Program-made: the position numbers and the translations under genes
Notes under the pieces: model-generated
What the model was told of the DNA's origin: nothing
The model's input: only the letters and a program-made list of their open reading frames with translations
Database searches by the model: none
NCBI RefSeq assembly: GCF_900142015.1
Contig: NZ_FQZN01000019.1
Coordinates: 1-64,000, forward strand
DNA: 64,000 bases
Direction of reading: 5' to 3'
DNA from: Bacteroides stercorirosoris
GTDB taxonomy: Bacteria; Bacteroidota; Bacteroidia; Bacteroidales; Bacteroidaceae
In this document: piece by piece, positions 1 through 9,190 of the stretch
Position numbering within the stretch: position 1 is the first letter of the stretch
Layout: each line of letters opens with the position of its first letter

Positions 1-208
1 TTTTAAATTAGACTTAAATTAACAAGGGATTTCACCTGGAATTCTTTTTGAGTTTTCATGGTTTGATTGTTTTTACATAATATCAATACATCATTTTAAA
101 CTCAGTCGATAAAAAAGTAGTTATTACTCTGATTTTGTGAGAGAGAAAAACGTATGATTACTTCTGCCTGCTGTTGTGGAACATGCTATTTACATATATG
201 TCACTATT

Positions 209-1441
209 TTATATATCAAATTTAGTCAGGAGAACAGAATTCTTTTTTCTTTCTTCAACCTCGAAACTCGCGAGATAATTTTCCGTGATTGCTAAGTTGG
301 AATGTCCGAGACTTTCTGATATGTAAGCGATGTTGACGCCGCTACGTTTTAATACAGTGGCGAATGAGTGGCGCGCTGAATAGGTGGTAATTCGTGGAAT
401 TCCTGTTTTACATGAAATCCTGTAGAGAATCTGATTACATTCAGTGACCACTTCTCTTACGAGTTTTACTCTTTCGAATGGATTCTCCGCTCCGGTGGCG
501 AAAGGAAAGATATAAGTTTCCGGTAAGATAGGAGGGTTACCCCATTTCTTGATTATTCTTTGCATTTCGGGAGTGATGACTGCATGGATAATTTTACTCC
601 GTTTGGTGTTTCGGGCTGTTTTTGCACGTATGAAACAGACTTCTCCATTGATGATGTTGGAGTATTGCAGATATAATAAATCACGAAAATTGATACCATT
701 GCATAGGTAGGAGAAGAACCAGAGATCACGGTACATTTCGGTTTTTTCTGTTCCATCGGTGTATGTGGCTATTTTCTTTATTTCTCCCAGATTTAATGCC
801 AGTTTACGTCCACATCCGACAGGAATCTCATATTTTCCTTTTCCAAAAGGATATTGACTTTCTTTGATTACGCCGTCTTTGCGGGCTATGTTAAGAATAC
901 ATTTCAGATTCCTGAAGTAGAATCCCATACTGGAATAACTGATACCTGATGCTGATAAATGACGTTCAAAACGGTTTAACCAGCTGATTGTTATCTCATG
1001 GAAAGAAATATGTTTTCCGGCGAATTGTTCAATCTTATTTAATGCACCTTTATAGGACAGATAAGTGTTCGCTTGTCCGTTATCTTTCAATTCTTCCAAC
1101 TTCTTTAAGAATAGCGTGTTGAGCGACAAATCTGAGTATTTGCCTAAGCGGGCATTTAAGGTATCAAAATGGAATTCACCTTGAAAAGATAGAACTTCGA
1201 CTTGCAGTTTGATGAGCGAGAAGCTATTTTCGATATTGCGTCGTATCTCAGACAACCTATGGCTTCTGGCGTATGGCAGTTTTTCCCAATCCGTGACAGA
1301 AGCCTCTTGCCCGGTAGAATAGTATTTCTGCTTTCTGTTGTAGATAACTTGTACTTTTATCGGGAACAATCCGTTCTTTTTCTGTTTTCTTTTGTCTAAT
1401 ACTGTGAGTACGGAAACTCCATCTTTAGAATACTTGTACAT
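209..1441 (-). CDS. Tyrosine-type site-specific recombinase (integrase)
   Basis: A 410-residue integrase of the Bacteroidales type. An N-terminal arm-binding-like region (about 1-95) precedes a SAM-like core-binding domain (about 105-200) and a catalytic domain (about 215-400). Visible active-site residues are R253 (NFRDLL), K274, R357 in the SARHSFAT motif, H380 in LGHS and Y389 in ENYL. The position usually holding the first His of HxLR is Tyr354, which I recall as common in this clade. It cuts and rejoins DNA at specific sites, so it could serve an integrative element or a DNA inversion. No matching attachment or inverted repeats were found in its flanks, and no other mobility gene is visible. 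Its start is the only good Met, and the gene runs toward the left edge of the window. Confidence 0.9.
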   Translation of the reverse strand: MYKYSKDGVSVLTVLDKRKQKKNGLFPIKVQVIYNRKQKYYSTGQEASVTDWEKLPYARSHRLSEIRRNIENSFSLIKLQVEVLSFQGEFHFDTLNARLGKYSDLSLNTLFLKKLEELKDNGQANTYLSYKGALNKIEQFAGKHISFHEITISWLNRFERHLSASGISYSSMGFYFRNLKCILNIARKDGVIKESQYPFGKGKYEIPVGCGRKLALNLGEIKKIATYTDGTEKTEMYRDLWFFSYLCNGINFRDLLYLQYSNIINGEVCFIRAKTARNTKRSKIIHAVITPEMQRIIKKWGNPPILPETYIFPFATGAENPFERVKLVREVVTECNQILYRISCKTGIPRITTYSARHSFATVLKRSGVNIAYISESLGHSNLAITENYLASFEVEERKKNSVLLTKFDI

Positions 1442-1542
1442 GATTTTTTAAAATTATAAGTTATTAACTGAAAATAGGTATTGCATTAAGTAACATGCAA
1501 TTTACATGCAAAGTTGAAAAATACAGCTAATAATAAAACTCT

Positions 1543-1610
1543 TTTGAGACGGGATTGACAGAGATATAGATAATATTGATAATCCTGTGTCTTTTCATTC
1601 CTTACTTTTG
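1543..1610 (+). promoter_or_regulatory. Promoter with 36-bp shared upstream element (GH2 gene)
   Basis: The -7 box TACTTTTG is at 1603-1610, 26 bp before the GH2 start. A 36-bp element at 1543-1578 begins TTTGAGAC and ends ATATTG. It aligns without gaps to elements before the genes starting at 6914 and 9077, and the gap to the -7 box is 24 bp in all three. The first half-site is TGAGACGGGA and the second, 21 bp on, is the weaker ATAGATAATA. No TTG is seen at the usual -33 distance, which suggests an activator-dependent promoter. Confidence 0.6.
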
Positions 1611-1636
1611 TAATGCTAATAATTTAACTGAATATT

Positions 1637-4258
1637 ATGAAACACAGATTTTTTATTTCATTGATTTTTGTACTCATTTGGGGACAGAATGGTGTTTGTT
1701 CAGAAACATTGGTTGTGCGAGAGCGTATTAATATCAATCGCGATTGGCGTTATCAGGAAAATGATCCGGTAGGGGTGGATTCTGCACTGCATTATTTTCG
1801 ACTGAAACCTTATCTGTTGCCTTGTGCCAACAATTTTATCATATTTGGAAAAAAGCATCGGCGACCGGAAGGTAATCCGGGAGGAAATATAGCTTATGTG
1901 AGCTCTGATTTTGATGATAGTGGATGGCGGCAACTGAATCTTCCGCATGACTGGGCTATTGAAGGACCTTTTAATATTGATTATATGGGTTCAACCGGTA
2001 AATTGCCCTATTGGGGAATACGCTGGTATCGTAAAACATTTGAGTTGACAGAGAGTGATGCCGGGAAACAAATCTATCTTGATATTGATGGAGCCATGTC
2101 GTATGCCTCTGTATGGTGCAATGGACAATACGTGGGCGGGTGGCCTTATGGTTATGCTTCTTTTCGTCTTGACTTGACGCCATACATCAAGGTGGGACAA
2201 AAGAATGTGTTGGCTATCCGGCTGGATAATCCGGATGATGCTTCGCGTTGGTATCCGGGTAGTGGAATTTATCGGAATGTCTGGCTACTAAAAACATCTC
2301 CCGTACATGTGGAACAATGGGGAACTTTCGTGCGAAACGTACAACTCAATCAGGAAAAAGCTATTATGGAGATGGGAGTGAATGTTGAAAATCATGCAGG
2401 AAAAGACGTTCAGGTAGAAGTACGGACAGGCATTTATCTGCAAGATGAGAATGGACATCCTATGGGTGACAAGGTGGCGCAATATATCACAAAGAGTATA
2501 GCAATCAAAAAAGATAGTTGGGCAAGTGCCCGTTTCCAATTTGAGGTGGATGCTCCGAAGTTGTGGAGTATTGATACCCCGAATTGCTATGTGGCAGTCA
2601 GCCGGATATTTAAGGACGGACAAGAGGTGGATTGTTATGAAACCCCTTTTGGAATCCGCACCATTGAGTTCACACATGATCAGGGATTTATGTTGAACGG
2701 GCGGAAAGTTGCAATCAAAGGAGTGTGCATGCACCATGATTTAGGTGCTTTGGGGGCAGCTTTCAATAAAGTGGCTGCCGAAAGACAGTTGCGTATAATG
2801 AAAGAAATGGGCGCAAATGCCATTCGGACTTCTCACAACCCTCCTGCACCGGAGTTAGTGGCTCTTTGTGACCGTATGGGACTGATGATGCAACTGGAGT
2901 TGGCGGATACCTGGCAGAAAGGAAAACGTAAGAATGATTACAATCTTCTTTTTGATGATTGGAGTGAAGCGGATATGCGTTCACTGGTACGCCATTATCG
3001 TAATCATCCTTCGGTTATAATGTGGAGTATAGGTAATGAGGTACCCGACCAGATGACTGACCAGGGTATTATAATAGCCCGTAATTTGACTGCCTACTGT
3101 CACGACGAAGACCCTACACGTCCTACGTCGCTCGGATGTAATAAGCGGGATGCTATTTTCCGGGATATTGTGAATCAGGTAGATATATTTGGTTTGAACT
3201 ATTTTCATAAAACTTATCCACTTTTCAAAGAGTACAATCCGACTCGCCGTTACCATGCCAGCGAGACTTCTTCTGCGACGAGTTCGCGAGGAGAGTACTT
3301 TTTTCCGGTAACGACCCATGTTGATGACAGTCGTTCCGGTTTTCAGCTTTCATCGTATGATATGACAACTATCGGTTGGGGATGTGCTCCTGAAGTTCAA
3401 TTCAAAATGAATGAGGAATATCCATTTATGAGTGGTGAGTTTGTGTGGACAGGATTCGATTATTTGGGAGAGCCTACTCCATATAACAAAGACCTTACCA
3501 ATCTGTTGAACTTTAGTGATCCGGCTGAGCTGGAGAAAGCACGGAAAGAGTTGGAAGAGTTAGGTAAGATTAAAACGCCGTCTCGTAGTTCATATTTCGG
3601 TATTGTCGATTTATGCGGATTTCCGAAAGACCGTTATTACAACTATAAGAGTTATTGGTGTCCGGATGTGCCGACTGTACATATATTGCCTCATTGGAAC
3701 TGGGAGGAACGGATTGGAAAAATAACTCCGGTTCACATTTATACTTCGGGGGATGCTGTGGAACTGTTTTTGAACGGTAAACCTTTGGGACGTAGGGAAA
3801 AGATCCATTCTTATGATCGTTTGACATGGGATGATGTGCATTATGAACCGGGTGTTTTGAAAGCGGTAGCCTATAAAAACGGGCAGAAGTGGGCGGAAGA
3901 GGTCGTGGAAACAACCGGAAAGCCGGCTGCTTTGCAAGTGACACCGGAAAAGACCGTTCTAAAAAATGATGGTACGGATTTATCATTTATTCGTGTGGCT
4001 ATTGTTGATTCCAAAGGCCGTGCTGTACCTCGTTCTAAGAATCATTTAAAGTTTTCTGTTAGCGGTCCTGCTGAAATAGTTGCTACGGATAATGGAGATG
4101 CAACAAGTTTATTGCCTTTCCAATTGTCAGAAAGAGATGCTTATAACGGATTGGCTTTGGTTATTTTGCGTGGCAAATATATGGAACAGGGAAAAGTAAT
4201 TTTGACTGTAGAGTCTAAAGGGCTTCCAAAACAAAAAGTTATATTAAAGGTAAAATAA
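1637..4258 (+). CDS. Glycoside hydrolase family 2, beta-galactosidase-like
   Basis: An 873-residue exported enzyme. A signal peptide (about 1-22) is followed by the GH2 sugar-binding jelly roll (about 60-220), an immunoglobulin-like domain (about 225-330), a TIM barrel (about 335-650) and C-terminal beta domains. The barrel carries the expected acid/base Glu468 (SIGNEV) and nucleophile Glu601 (SGEFVWTGFDYLGEP). The TSHNPP motif of the barrel is present. Family knowledge points to hydrolysis of terminal beta-linked galactose or a related sugar in the periplasm; the exact substrate cannot be read. It has its own promoter sharing an element with the neighbouring opposite-strand genes, so it probably works with the PL6 and GH-D enzymes. 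Confidence 0.9.
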   Translation: MKHRFFISLIFVLIWGQNGVCSETLVVRERININRDWRYQENDPVGVDSALHYFRLKPYLLPCANNFIIFGKKHRRPEGNPGGNIAYVSSDFDDSGWRQLNLPHDWAIEGPFNIDYMGSTGKLPYWGIRWYRKTFELTESDAGKQIYLDIDGAMSYASVWCNGQYVGGWPYGYASFRLDLTPYIKVGQKNVLAIRLDNPDDASRWYPGSGIYRNVWLLKTSPVHVEQWGTFVRNVQLNQEKAIMEMGVNVENHAGKDVQVEVRTGIYLQDENGHPMGDKVAQYITKSIAIKKDSWASARFQFEVDAPKLWSIDTPNCYVAVSRIFKDGQEVDCYETPFGIRTIEFTHDQGFMLNGRKVAIKGVCMHHDLGALGAAFNKVAAERQLRIMKEMGANAIRTSHNPPAPELVALCDRMGLMMQLELADTWQKGKRKNDYNLLFDDWSEADMRSLVRHYRNHPSVIMWSIGNEVPDQMTDQGIIIARNLTAYCHDEDPTRPTSLGCNKRDAIFRDIVNQVDIFGLNYFHKTYPLFKEYNPTRRYHASETSSATSSRGEYFFPVTTHVDDSRSGFQLSSYDMTTIGWGCAPEVQFKMNEEYPFMSGEFVWTGFDYLGEPTPYNKDLTNLLNFSDPAELEKARKELEELGKIKTPSRSSYFGIVDLCGFPKDRYYNYKSYWCPDVPTVHILPHWNWEERIGKITPVHIYTSGDAVELFLNGKPLGRREKIHSYDRLTWDDVHYEPGVLKAVAYKNGQKWAEEVVETTGKPAALQVTPEKTVLKNDGTDLSFIRVAIVDSKGRAVPRSKNHLKFSVSGPAEIVATDNGDATSLLPFQLSERDAYNGLALVILRGKYMEQGKVILTVESKGLPKQKVILKVK

Positions 4259-4300
4259 TATAATGAATATGTGTGCCAAAGTAGTATGCTTTGTTTCTAC

Positions 4301-4327
4301 CCGATGTCTGGAGATGCCAGACATCGG
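4301..4327. terminator. Hairpin between convergent GH2 and PL6 genes
   Basis: A perfect 11-bp stem, CCGATGTCTGG (4301-4311) against CCAGACATCGG (4317-4327), with a 5-nt loop. It sits between two convergent stop codons and probably ends both transcripts, although no clear T-run follows on either side. Confidence 0.65.
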
Positions 4328-4351
4328 ATGAATTACAATACAAGTGATTGA

Positions 4352-5755
4352 TTAACGTTTCATTGATTTTATAAGACTTTCCATCTCTTTTTGCTCAACG
4401 TTGTGCCAGGACGTTCCGCAAACAGTGGGAGAGACGGCCTGCCATCGCTGAATTCTTAGTTGCCTGTCATTGAATGTGATTGTCTGAAATCCTTTGATGG
4501 CAGGCAATTCATTGTTTTTGAACTGGCAAAGATTGTCGATAAAGGTGATACCAGGGAATATGGCCGGGTTACTGATTTTTATATTAGGAATGGCATTGGA
4601 AGAATAAATCCGGTTATGAGCGAAACGTACGTTTCGCGGTTCTTTGTCTCCCCGTCCATCTCCGAAATTCAGTTCAGCGCAATCAATGAAAGTGTTGAAG
4701 GCGATATCGATATCTGTTGCACGATGATAAGATTTAAGCTTTTCATCTTCATAGTCTTCCGGAGTGCTGGGGCGTTCATATATACCCATACGAAGAATGA
4801 ACGCAGCACCGGAACCTTTTCCTGTAACACCTTCTATATAATTGTTGCTGACGGTATGTCCTTGGTTTATAATACGAATGCCTGAGGTTGATGGCAGATT
4901 ATTTCCAATAATGACATTGGAATCTATTATGTTGTTATGTCCGTGACGGCATACCAATCCTCCACGCGATTCGTAAAACAGGTTGCGACGTACAGTATTG
5001 AAACCGGACTTTACGGAAACGATTTCATTCTCTCCATCGCAATGATAAAATATATTTTCCTCGATAATACTGTAAGAAGGCAATTGTGATGACCATGAGT
5101 TCCCCACACGTATGATTTCCGCACCATTCCCTCCGAAAGGCTTCCGATAACCGAATACATTGTGATCTATCTGATGATGATTGTGGTCACCACCATCTTC
5201 TACAGTAATCTGTATGACCAAGCCGCGGGCGCGCTTGTTGGCAAAATAGCAATGGTCGATGCGATTGTTATTACCATGCAGACCAATCCAGTTTTCCGTT
5301 CCACCTCCCGGTTTCTCACCTTTGCCCGGATCATTACAATCATCGATGGCACAGCGGGTAATGCGGCAATGGGTAGCTGGATGTTCTTTGTCCAATTGGA
5401 ATTCTATCATTTCGAAATCCGCAGCCCATGCTTTATGAAAGTAGAGTCCTTCTAATTGAAGATGGCTGCCGGACAGACGTATTTCAGTAGCTCCGGATAT
5501 AATGACCTTTCCGGGATTAGCAGCTTTCAGTACAATTGGACAATCGGCAGTACCGTTTCCTGTGAAAATAACTTTTCCAAGATGCGAATAGGTACCATTT
5601 TGCAAAAGTAAAGTATCACCGGGCTGTAAGGAACCATCGGACATTGTGACTTTCAATTTCCCGATATCGGCAGACGTGAAAGTGTGTGTAATGGCAAAAA
5701 TGGGACAAGAAAGCACTGCCGCCATTATGGCGGATGCTAATATTTTCTTATTCAT
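4352..5755 (-). CDS. Polysaccharide lyase family 6 (parallel beta-helix)
   Basis: A 467-residue exported lyase (signal peptide about 1-22). The repeated IxxNxF-type rungs show a right-handed beta-helix. The PL6 catalytic pair is visible: Lys249 in EIVSVKSG and Arg270 in LVCRHGH, close to the Lys250/Arg271 I recall for chondroitinase B. PL6 enzymes cleave uronate-containing glycans (alginate, dermatan sulfate or related) by beta-elimination; which one cannot be decided here. It lies downstream of the UroD-fold gene on the same strand, 157 bp away, with a hairpin between, and I see no clear promoter of its own, so readthrough from the upstream gene is likely. Confidence 0.88.
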   Translation of the reverse strand: MNKKILASAIMAAVLSCPIFAITHTFTSADIGKLKVTMSDGSLQPGDTLLLQNGTYSHLGKVIFTGNGTADCPIVLKAANPGKVIISGATEIRLSGSHLQLEGLYFHKAWAADFEMIEFQLDKEHPATHCRITRCAIDDCNDPGKGEKPGGGTENWIGLHGNNNRIDHCYFANKRARGLVIQITVEDGGDHNHHQIDHNVFGYRKPFGGNGAEIIRVGNSWSSQLPSYSIIEENIFYHCDGENEIVSVKSGFNTVRRNLFYESRGGLVCRHGHNNIIDSNVIIGNNLPSTSGIRIINQGHTVSNNYIEGVTGKGSGAAFILRMGIYERPSTPEDYEDEKLKSYHRATDIDIAFNTFIDCAELNFGDGRGDKEPRNVRFAHNRIYSSNAIPNIKISNPAIFPGITFIDNLCQFKNNELPAIKGFQTITFNDRQLRIQRWQAVSPTVCGTSWHNVEQKEMESLIKSMKR

Positions 5756-5793
5756 GATATTTATTTATATATATTAGACAATTCATAAGAATA

Positions 5794-5823
5794 AAAAGCG
5801 GGTGTCTCACAACAACCGCTTTT
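5794..5823 (-). terminator. Intrinsic terminator downstream of the UroD-fold gene
   Basis: AAAAGCGG (5794-5801) pairs with CCGCTTTT (5816-5823) around a 14-nt loop. Read on the minus strand the stem is followed by TTTTTATT, the form of an intrinsic terminator. It may attenuate rather than block transcription into the PL6 gene. Confidence 0.6.
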
Positions 5824-5912
5824 CAATAAACAATCTACCTAAAAATAACCTATGAGATATAATACCTATTGACCAACTAACTATGAATTTAAAAAGCCTA
5901 TGAATTCAATTT

Positions 5913-6914
5913 CTATTTATGAGTATGATGTGATGTTTTAATAGCAGTTCTTATGTTATCTATCGGTGTCTTGGGTAAAATAGTACAATCGGCTCCTAAA
6001 ATGAAGAGCTTTCCTTTTTGTGATTTCTTTAATATCTTTATTTCTTTAGCTATGTCATCAGGGTTTCCTTCTAATATAGCTCCTTTACGATATAATCCTC
6101 CCATTACAGGACGTTTGAATAATTGTTCGCATGCTTGCAGACTGAATGGCTTGCCGGCTATTTCACAAGGAGCATTTATGATTTGTCCGGGATATGAGAT
6201 AAAGCGGGTTAAATCGTCATATTGGCCCTCATAGTCACAAATGTGAAGTATATTGAGCTGTGTATTTGCATTACACTCCTGCATGACTCTTAAATCATAG
6301 GGCTTGACAAATGTTTCAAAGAATGCAGGGACCTCATAAAACTTTATTTCTCCTCCCTGAGTAGGTGTATAAAAACCGTCTACACCAATTTTTTTACAGG
6401 CTTTTACGTATCCGATAAGTGCTTCTGTAAAATATTCAAGAGCCTTTTTAACTCGTTCAGGTTCTGTCTTGGCATATGCTACTACGGTTTTGGCTCCTAC
6501 ACTTTGTATTAACATTTGAAATGGAGAATAAACGGTAGGCAATATCATTGCATTGGCTCCGGCAATATCGTAAATTCCCTGTACCACTTCCAGTGTGGGA
6601 GCGAAGAAGTCCGCTGGAAGAGCTTTTATCTGCTCCCAATCTTCCGGCTTCTCGATCCGGATACGACCGTAGCCTTGTTCGAACTGAATCTTGACGAAAT
6701 CCATACCTGTAGACAGAAAATAACGTAAGTGTGCATCTATAGCTTTCTCTCCGGTACGGGCATCTTTTCCGAAATGCATGAAAAATGCCGCCGGTACATA
6801 TGACTCGTCTAGGGTACCTGACAAGAATTGTTGCATCACTTCCCGTTTGTTGGTGGGAATTTGCGCCTGTGCCAGTGAAGCGAGACAAAATAATATGAAT
6901 ATAAGTCTTTTCAT
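5913..6914 (-). CDS. Secreted UroD/MtaA-fold protein
   Basis: A 333-residue protein of the uroporphyrinogen decarboxylase superfamily with a clear signal peptide (MKRLIFILFCLASLAQAQ). The Arg-rich N-terminal substrate motif of true UroD is absent. Instead His224-x-Cys226 (LHICDYE) and Cys310 (GADC) match the HxC...C zinc site of the MtaA/CmuA cobamide methyltransferases. A heme-synthesis role is therefore unlikely; a zinc-dependent methyl transfer or lyase reaction on a glycan-derived substrate is possible but unproven. Export of such a fold is odd, since known relatives are cytosolic. It has its own promoter with the element shared by the GH2 and GH-D genes, tying it to glycan use. Confidence 0.75.
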   Translation of the reverse strand: MKRLIFILFCLASLAQAQIPTNKREVMQQFLSGTLDESYVPAAFFMHFGKDARTGEKAIDAHLRYFLSTGMDFVKIQFEQGYGRIRIEKPEDWEQIKALPADFFAPTLEVVQGIYDIAGANAMILPTVYSPFQMLIQSVGAKTVVAYAKTEPERVKKALEYFTEALIGYVKACKKIGVDGFYTPTQGGEIKFYEVPAFFETFVKPYDLRVMQECNANTQLNILHICDYEGQYDDLTRFISYPGQIINAPCEIAGKPFSLQACEQLFKRPVMGGLYRKGAILEGNPDDIAKEIKILKKSQKGKLFILGADCTILPKTPIDNIRTAIKTSHHTHK

Positions 6915-6945
6915 AAATTGATGCTTTTCATTTGATTCGATGTTG

Positions 6946-7013
6946 CAAAAGTACGAGCAATACCAATACAGAGCTTAGAATATTGTTTCAATTATTATAT
7001 ATATTGTTTCAGA
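6946..7013 (-). promoter_or_regulatory. Promoter with shared upstream element (UroD-fold gene)
   Basis: On the minus strand the -7 box TACTTTTG is at 6953-6946, 32 bp before the start codon. The 36-bp element at 7013-6978 contains two exact copies of TGAAACAATA, 21 bp apart. It ends 24 bp before the -7 box, as in front of the GH2 and GH-D genes. Direct half-sites two helical turns apart are typical of AraC-type activators, including those fused in Bacteroides hybrid two-component systems. No such regulator lies in the window. Confidence 0.65.
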
Positions 7014-7023
7014 AAGTACTTTC

Positions 7024-7959
7024 TTAGCGTGTAAAATCAAGAATTAATATTTCTTTAGGCGCCAATGTGATGGAAATAGTATCTCCGTAACGATATTTTG
7101 TAGCTAACCTTCCCTGAATATTTGTAGTTGGTGAGTTAACTTTTAAATATGTTTTGGATTCAGGCATGCCTACTGTCCTGTTCAATGTAATTCGGTAACT
7201 TTGGGGCATATCTGATGGATTATGGAATGATATATATCCTTGCTTATCAGTCCAGGCTGTATAACCGTATACTTCGTTCTGTTGGGGTGAACCTCCATGT
7301 ATATGTACGTTGTGGAAAGTAGAAAACATTTTCCGGCTCCATTTCAAACCATCAGCAAGGATGTCCCAATCACTGGAAGAAAGGTTGTCGGTTTTGATAT
7401 ATAGTTCGATAAAGCCTGTACCACGGCTCAGATTCATATATAGATAGTTCCTGAATGTTTCGGGAGTTTCATCCGATGATATCTTTTTGGGTTCATGGTT
7501 GAAGATGGCACTTATCGGGAACTTTGTGTTCTCTTCTTTCCATATCTGATGATAAATTTGATCGCGGTATACTAATTCTCCATTCCGGTCATTTCCTTTG
7601 GCGGCATCTCCCGCATTAATCAGCCATACAATATCAATATATTGTAACCACCAGGGACTCAGATAAGCACCATTCGTGATGGCGATGAATATATCCGGAT
7701 TTACTGCCCCCAGTTTATTGAAGATTTGCATGAGTCGTTCCGTTCCAGCTGAAAGATAATAACCTTTTTGTTCATCGTAGCTGCTGTCATTCAGTCTTTC
7801 ATCATTTGATGATGGAAAAGGATTGTTGGTGATATCGAAATCACGGAGATTGAGATGCCCGAAAAGACCGTCAAATTTGAAATAGGATATTCCCATGCGT
7901 GCTAATTCCAGTACTCGGTTTTCTAATTTTTGCATGTAGGTTTTACCAGTCATAGACAT
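7024..7959 (-). pseudogene. Clan GH-D (alpha-galactosidase-like) glycosidase, C-terminal part
   Basis: A 311-codon frame holding the catalytic half of the glycosidase whose N-terminal half is the next frame upstream. It includes YFKFDG, the likely nucleophile Asp of clan GH-D (GH27/36-like), and a C-terminal beta-sandwich ending at LDFTR. It has no signal peptide. Its first codons overlap the end of the upstream frame: the stop TGA of that frame overlaps an internal ATG as ATGA. Protein continuity across the junction (MREYGFEALSSA, then MSMTGKTYM) shows this was one gene. It could be a true frameshift, an assembly error, or stop-restart translation; without joining, the protein is probably inactive. 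Confidence 0.7.
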
Positions 7960-9077
7960 GCCGAAGATAGTGCCTCAAAGCCGTATTCTCGCATTTTGGA
8001 CACCATTGGTTGCCCTCCGAAGAGACAGCCGGGACTGAGCCAGAGTCCTAATTGTGAGTGTACATTTTGTACGGAGCGGAAGCAGTCTGCAAAATCAGGC
8101 TGGAACTTGGAGTTGATCGTCCATACTTTGTCTGACCAGTCGGTTTCTTTGCTGGTATCCTGCCAGCCATCGTCAATAATATAGGCATTCAGTGGTTGGC
8201 AACCTCTTTGTGTTACTAATTCATTGTTGATTTTCTCCACAGCGTGGATGAATTTCTCTTTTGATACGTTTCTGGAATAATCAAACCAACTGTTATATTG
8301 GATTTGCAGGCGCAACGGGCGTTTCCTTATCTTATTGATATAGTTATAGAAAGCATCGTCTATAAATTGCGGATCGGCACTTACACCTATTATGCTGTTG
8401 TATGATATATAAGGTGTGCCTTGGCTTAGTGTTTGTCCCCACAAATATCCGCAGTTTATCTGGTGGTTATTGACTTCGTTGGTGGCAGCCGGAAATTCTA
8501 TTCCCCAAAAGGTTCCTGTTTGAGTAGTATAAAGCGGTTGTCCCAGCCCTGGCTTCCATTGCGCATTGCCTCTGGCTGTGATTTTCTTGAGTGTGTAGTT
8601 TTGGTAGGCATCTTCAAAAGCAATGGCTTCTACATCTATTCTTTTCAAGCAAATATCCCTACAGGAAGTCAGTTCCAAATGTTTCCGACAGTAGCTTTCA
8701 TCTTCTGCCAACTCATAACAAACGGTCAGAGATAAATCATTCTCTTTTCCTTGTAGCCGGAACAGATATCCTTTACTTTCCGGACGCTGAGGATTCACAT
8801 AAGGAGAAGCGGAAATAACAGTGAAGTCTTTGGCTGATAAAATATGGTCTGTATTATTCATTTGGGCAGGTATGGAGAAACGAAGGGAGAACTCATCACA
8901 GCTTGTCGGTCTTAATACGGTCTTAGCTTGTTTGTTGATAATTGACAGCGTGGATAACCGCCCTTCTGTTACTTGCAGAATACGTGCCAGATGTTTGTTT
9001 TCTACTTTGTATGTTTGAGCCGTAATCTTCGGGATAGTAATCAATAGGATAATGAGTGTGATAATGTTTTTTTTCAT
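7950..9077 (-). pseudogene. Clan GH-D glycosidase, N-terminal part
   Basis: A 375-codon frame with a signal peptide (MKKNIITLIILLITIPKITAQ), the N-terminal beta-sandwich and the first strands of the TIM barrel, including AYIIDDGWQ and LGLWLSPG. It stops at SSACL, just where the barrel should continue. The next frame (7959 down to 7024) supplies the rest, giving about 680 residues if joined. The start at 9077 is chosen because the Met at 9122 would lie upstream of the -7 box at 9106-9113. The promoter carries the element shared with the GH2 and UroD-fold genes. No A/T-rich slippery run is seen at the junction, so a programmed frameshift is unlikely. Confidence 0.7.
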
Positions 9078-9105
9078 ATTATAAATATTTGAATGATTGA
9101 CATTG

Positions 9106-9173
9106 CAAATATATGTTGTCAATAGGAGAGAGGCTTACAATATCTTCTCATAATCTGTTTGTGTTGTCTCATT
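9106..9173 (-). promoter_or_regulatory. Promoter with shared upstream element (GH-D gene)
   Basis: The -7 box TATATTTG is at 9113-9106 on the minus strand. The 36-bp element at 9173-9138 holds TGAGACAACA and, 21 bp further, TGAGAAGATA, and ends ATATTG. Ungapped comparison with the GH2 element gives 24 identical positions of 36, and the 24-bp gap to the -7 box is identical. Confidence 0.65.
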
Positions 9174-9190
9174 ATCAGAGAATATATAAA

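Noticed and set aside
4263..4331. Short peptide gene (about 22 codons) between GH2 and PL6
   Set aside because: It overlaps the terminator hairpin and has no promoter or recognisable sequence.
5780..5825. A fourth copy of the shared regulatory element upstream of PL6
   Set aside because: A TGAGAC is present on the minus strand, but the second half-site is missing at +21 and no -7 box lies 24 bp after; the hairpin explains the sequence.
5913..6914. True uroporphyrinogen decarboxylase for heme synthesis
   Set aside because: Signal peptide, lack of the N-terminal Arg substrate motif, and an HxC...C metal-like site point elsewhere.
7942..7975. Programmed ribosomal frameshift at the split GH-D gene
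   Set aside because: No slippery A/T run of the X-XXY-YYZ or A-AAA-AAG kind and no clear downstream structure. A decay or sequence error fits better.
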